Shown here piece after piece: positions 41,095-42,477 of a stretch of DNA of 42,477 nucleotides. Location of the stretch: NCBI GenBank assembly GCA_007121535.1, contig SKKK01000289.1:1-42477 (forward strand), given 5' to 3'. The first letter of the stretch is position 1. Each line of letters begins with the position of its first letter. Made by a program: the position numbers and the translations under genes. This DNA is from Planctomycetaceae bacterium (lineage in GTDB: Bacteria; Planctomycetota; Planctomycetia; Pirellulales; Pirellulaceae). The notes beneath the pieces are model-generated. The model was given only the letters and a program-made list of their open reading frames with translations. It was not told where the DNA came from and ran no database searches.

Positions 41095-41310
41095 GAGCGG
41101 CACGGCGCTAGCCGCCGTTCCTCGTTCGCTTCTGAAACGGTGGCTAGCGCCATTCCGCTCAAGTATTCGGCCGGTGGCTAGCGCCAGTCCGCTCAGCTAT
41201 TCGGCCGGTGGCTAGCGCCAGTCCGCTCAGCTATTCGGCCGGTGGCTAGCGCCAGTCCGCTCAGCTATTCGACCGGTGGCTAGCGCCATGCCGCTCAGTT
41301 ATTCGTTTGC
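41095..41310. repeat. Five-copy 34-bp tandem repeat plus one inverted copy
   Basis: The core GGCTAGCGCC starts at 41142, 41176, 41210, 41244 and 41278, an exact 34-bp period. The unit reads CCGGTGGCTAGCGCCAGTCC then GCTCAGCTATTCGG; the first and last copies vary slightly. An inverted copy (GAGCGGCACGGCGCTAGCCG) lies at 41095-41115. The same family occurs at 1-26 and 4914-5010. Units are contiguous with no spacers, so this is not CRISPR. It sits downstream of no gene end but upstream of the PSD1 start. Confidence 0.92.
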
Positions 41311-41479
41311 CGGACCTTTATCCATGCTAAGCGAATCGTTGCGATCAATCAATGCGTCTGGATGCGAGTGTTCAAAAAAATTTCCAAGTAGGCTGCAAAA
41401 CGATATTTGGATAATGGTGTCGCCACAGCCAGTTCTCGGCAAGAGGCTGTGAAAAAATGGGACTGACCCAATACGGTCC

Positions 41480-41620
41480 GGCAGCGGCTGCACGCGCAGT
41501 TCGAAGTCGAGAAGTACGTGCCGACGCGGATCGACGTGACTACCAACACGGCGGCAGCAAGCGGGACGTGATGGAAAGCACACGCAAGAATCGTGCCGGA
41601 CGGGATTGGATCTGACTCCC
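41480..41620 (+). pseudogene. Probable IS4-type transposase fragment
   Basis: Plus-strand reading RLHAQFEVEKYVPTRIDVTT resembles the RLHxxxDV...PxRIDVT segment of IS4-family transposases near the second catalytic region. It runs into a stop at 41569-41571; reading from a shifted frame gives KRDVMESTRKNRAGRDWI, which could be the continuation. It is too short for certainty. Confidence 0.4.
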
Positions 41621-41649
41621 TTTCCAGACAGAGCTTTGTGTTCCTCTCT

Positions 41650-42477
41650 TCACTGCCCTTCCGTACCATCCGGGTGTCGTTCCCGAATGGCTTTGATGGC
41701 CCGATCCGCTTCCGTGATTCCCGAGCCGCGCGAGTTGGCGCGGAACGCTTCCAGTGGCGCGATGCTGTTTTCGGTGCCGATATCGCCCAGGATTTTGGCG
41801 GCTTCCAGCCGCACGATCCCGTCGGCGTGGTCCAGCAGCGAGGCCACGGCCGCTTCCGCCGCCGCGCCCATGGACCGTAGCGCCTGCCCGGCCTGTCGGC
41901 GAGTTTGCGTGCTCGACATGTGCCGGGCCACCGCCTCAGCACCTCGCTGGTCCGGGTGCTTGCCCAAGGCCGTGATCGCCGCCTGCCGCACGAGCATGTT
42001 CCCCTCGTCCAGCATTGCGATCAGCTTCGGCACGTCCTCGGCACCGCCCCACGTGCCCAAGGCCTCGACCGCCGCCACTGCCGCCACGCCGCCCCGGCTC
42101 AGCAGCGGCTCCAGCGCCTCGGCCACTTCGCGGCGGCGATCCTCCACGGGCTCCGCCCGCGCCAAACGCATGGCGGCAGCGCTCGCCTGGGAAGTCGAGT
42201 CCGCGCCCAACGCGGCCAGCAATTTGTCCAACTCGTCGCCGTCCACCGCCACCTGCTCGCGGTTCTGTCGCATCTCTTCCGCCCGCGCCCGCGCCGCCGC
42301 TATCGCCTCGTCCCGCTCCTTGATCACCTGCTCTGCCTCGGTCTGGTCGAGCAGTCTGGCCGATACCGTCACCGGGATCGTGACGGTCACCTGAGGCGCA
42401 CGCATCTCGATGCGGTACTCCATCTCCATCGACGCGGGCACGCGCTGCTGGAGGTCGAAGCGGATTTCTCCCTTGCC
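41650..42477 (-). CDS. HEAT-repeat protein, 5' end outside the window
   Basis: 275 residues visible; the frame is open to the right edge (GKGEIRFDLQQRVPASMEME), so the true start lies beyond it. About residues 55-85 are a charged helix (AEQVIKERDEAIAAARARAE), followed by HEAT or PBS-lyase-like repeats: VAAVEALGTWGGAEDVPKLIAML, VRQAAITALGKHPDQRGAEAV, RQAGQALRSMGAAAEAAVASLL and VRLEAAKILGDIGTENSIAPL. Such arrays act as protein-binding scaffolds; no enzymatic motif was seen. The N-terminal part visible looks strand-rich (VTVTIPVTVSARLL). Function unknown. Confidence 0.82.
   Translation of the reverse strand, partial: GKGEIRFDLQQRVPASMEMEYRIEMRAPQVTVTIPVTVSARLLDQTEAEQVIKERDEAIAAARARAEEMRQNREQVAVDGDELDKLLAALGADSTSQASAAAMRLARAEPVEDRRREVAEALEPLLSRGGVAAVAAVEALGTWGGAEDVPKLIAMLDEGNMLVRQAAITALGKHPDQRGAEAVARHMSSTQTRRQAGQALRSMGAAAEAAVASLLDHADGIVRLEAAKILGDIGTENSIAPLEAFRANSRGSGITEADRAIKAIRERHPDGTEGQ

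Larger units (their letters stand above)
41029..41649. other. 620-bp intergenic region with repeats and a transposase remnant
   Basis: Between the PSD1 gene and the HEAT-repeat gene. It holds the repeat array at 41095-41310, a copy of a 23-bp sequence (41443-41465) also found inverted at 280-302, and a probable IS4-type transposase fragment at about 41480-41620. No intact gene is supported. Confidence 0.65.

Noticed and set aside
41142-41310. CRISPR-like array with 34-bp period
   Set aside because: The whole 34-bp unit is repeated with no unique spacers and no cas genes nearby; it is a tandem repeat.

Overview
The window looks like a chromosomal segment of a planctomycete, probably of the Pirellulales/Rhodopirellula kind. 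The evidence is the combination of families that are expanded in or typical of that phylum: a DUF1559 prepilin-like protein, a DUF1501 protein paired with a PSCyt1/PSCyt2/PSD1 (DUF1549/DUF1553) protein, a PmoA-like (DUF6807) secreted protein, bacterial-microcompartment proteins, a secreted parallel beta-helix protein and several Gfo/Idh and sugar-isomerase type enzymes. GC content is fairly high, GTG and TTG starts are common, and short interspersed repeats are abundant. No rRNA, tRNA or CRISPR array was recognised.

Layout. 1-4881: a secreted PmoA-like protein, then a tight four-gene operon (sugar isomerase/epimerase, ribose-5-phosphate isomerase A, a PhyH-type dioxygenase, a Gfo/Idh oxidoreductase). 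4914-5010: an inverted repeat cluster. 5179-8958: a planctomycete hypothetical gene facing a three-gene minus-strand group, namely a PduS-like flavin/Fe-S protein, a PduT-like tandem BMC shell protein with a pore cysteine, and dusB. 9217-12099: an alpha/beta hydrolase, a DUF1559 protein with a good promoter candidate, and an SDR dehydrogenase. 12100-18786: a non-coding stretch with a 26-bp inverted repeat, then a beta-helix/PDZ/discoidin-like secreted protein, a secreted helical protein of unknown function, and a repeat-built propeller-like secreted protein. 18825-21204: a truncated group II intron reverse transcriptase and an AbgT-family transporter.

21487-32182 is the core of the window: a complete V/A-type ATPase operon (subunits G/H, C, I, K, F, E, A, B, D, most of them overlapping or separated by a few bases). 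It is preceded by a PtsN-like phosphotransferase IIA protein and followed by a UspA-family protein and a GT4 glycosyltransferase, all on the plus strand. 32245-34985 is a decayed IS66-type insertion sequence with perfect 21-bp terminal inverted repeats. Its transposase has lost an internal segment, but its 3' part is an open frame in which the IS66 C-terminus is fused to a DUF4338 (DruA-like) domain. 35125-42477 holds a PPi-dependent phosphofructokinase, the DUF1501 and PSD1 pair, a five-copy 34-bp tandem repeat array, a probable IS4-type transposase remnant, and the 3' part of a HEAT-repeat protein that runs off the right edge.

The most interesting signals are the IS66-DUF4338 fusion, the isolated PduS/PduT-like redox pair next to dusB, the PtsN-headed and UspA-tailed V-ATPase operon, and a repeat family with a GGCTAGCGCC core that occurs ten times in three places, once as a 34-bp tandem array. 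All family names are from motif recognition by eye; no database search was run.
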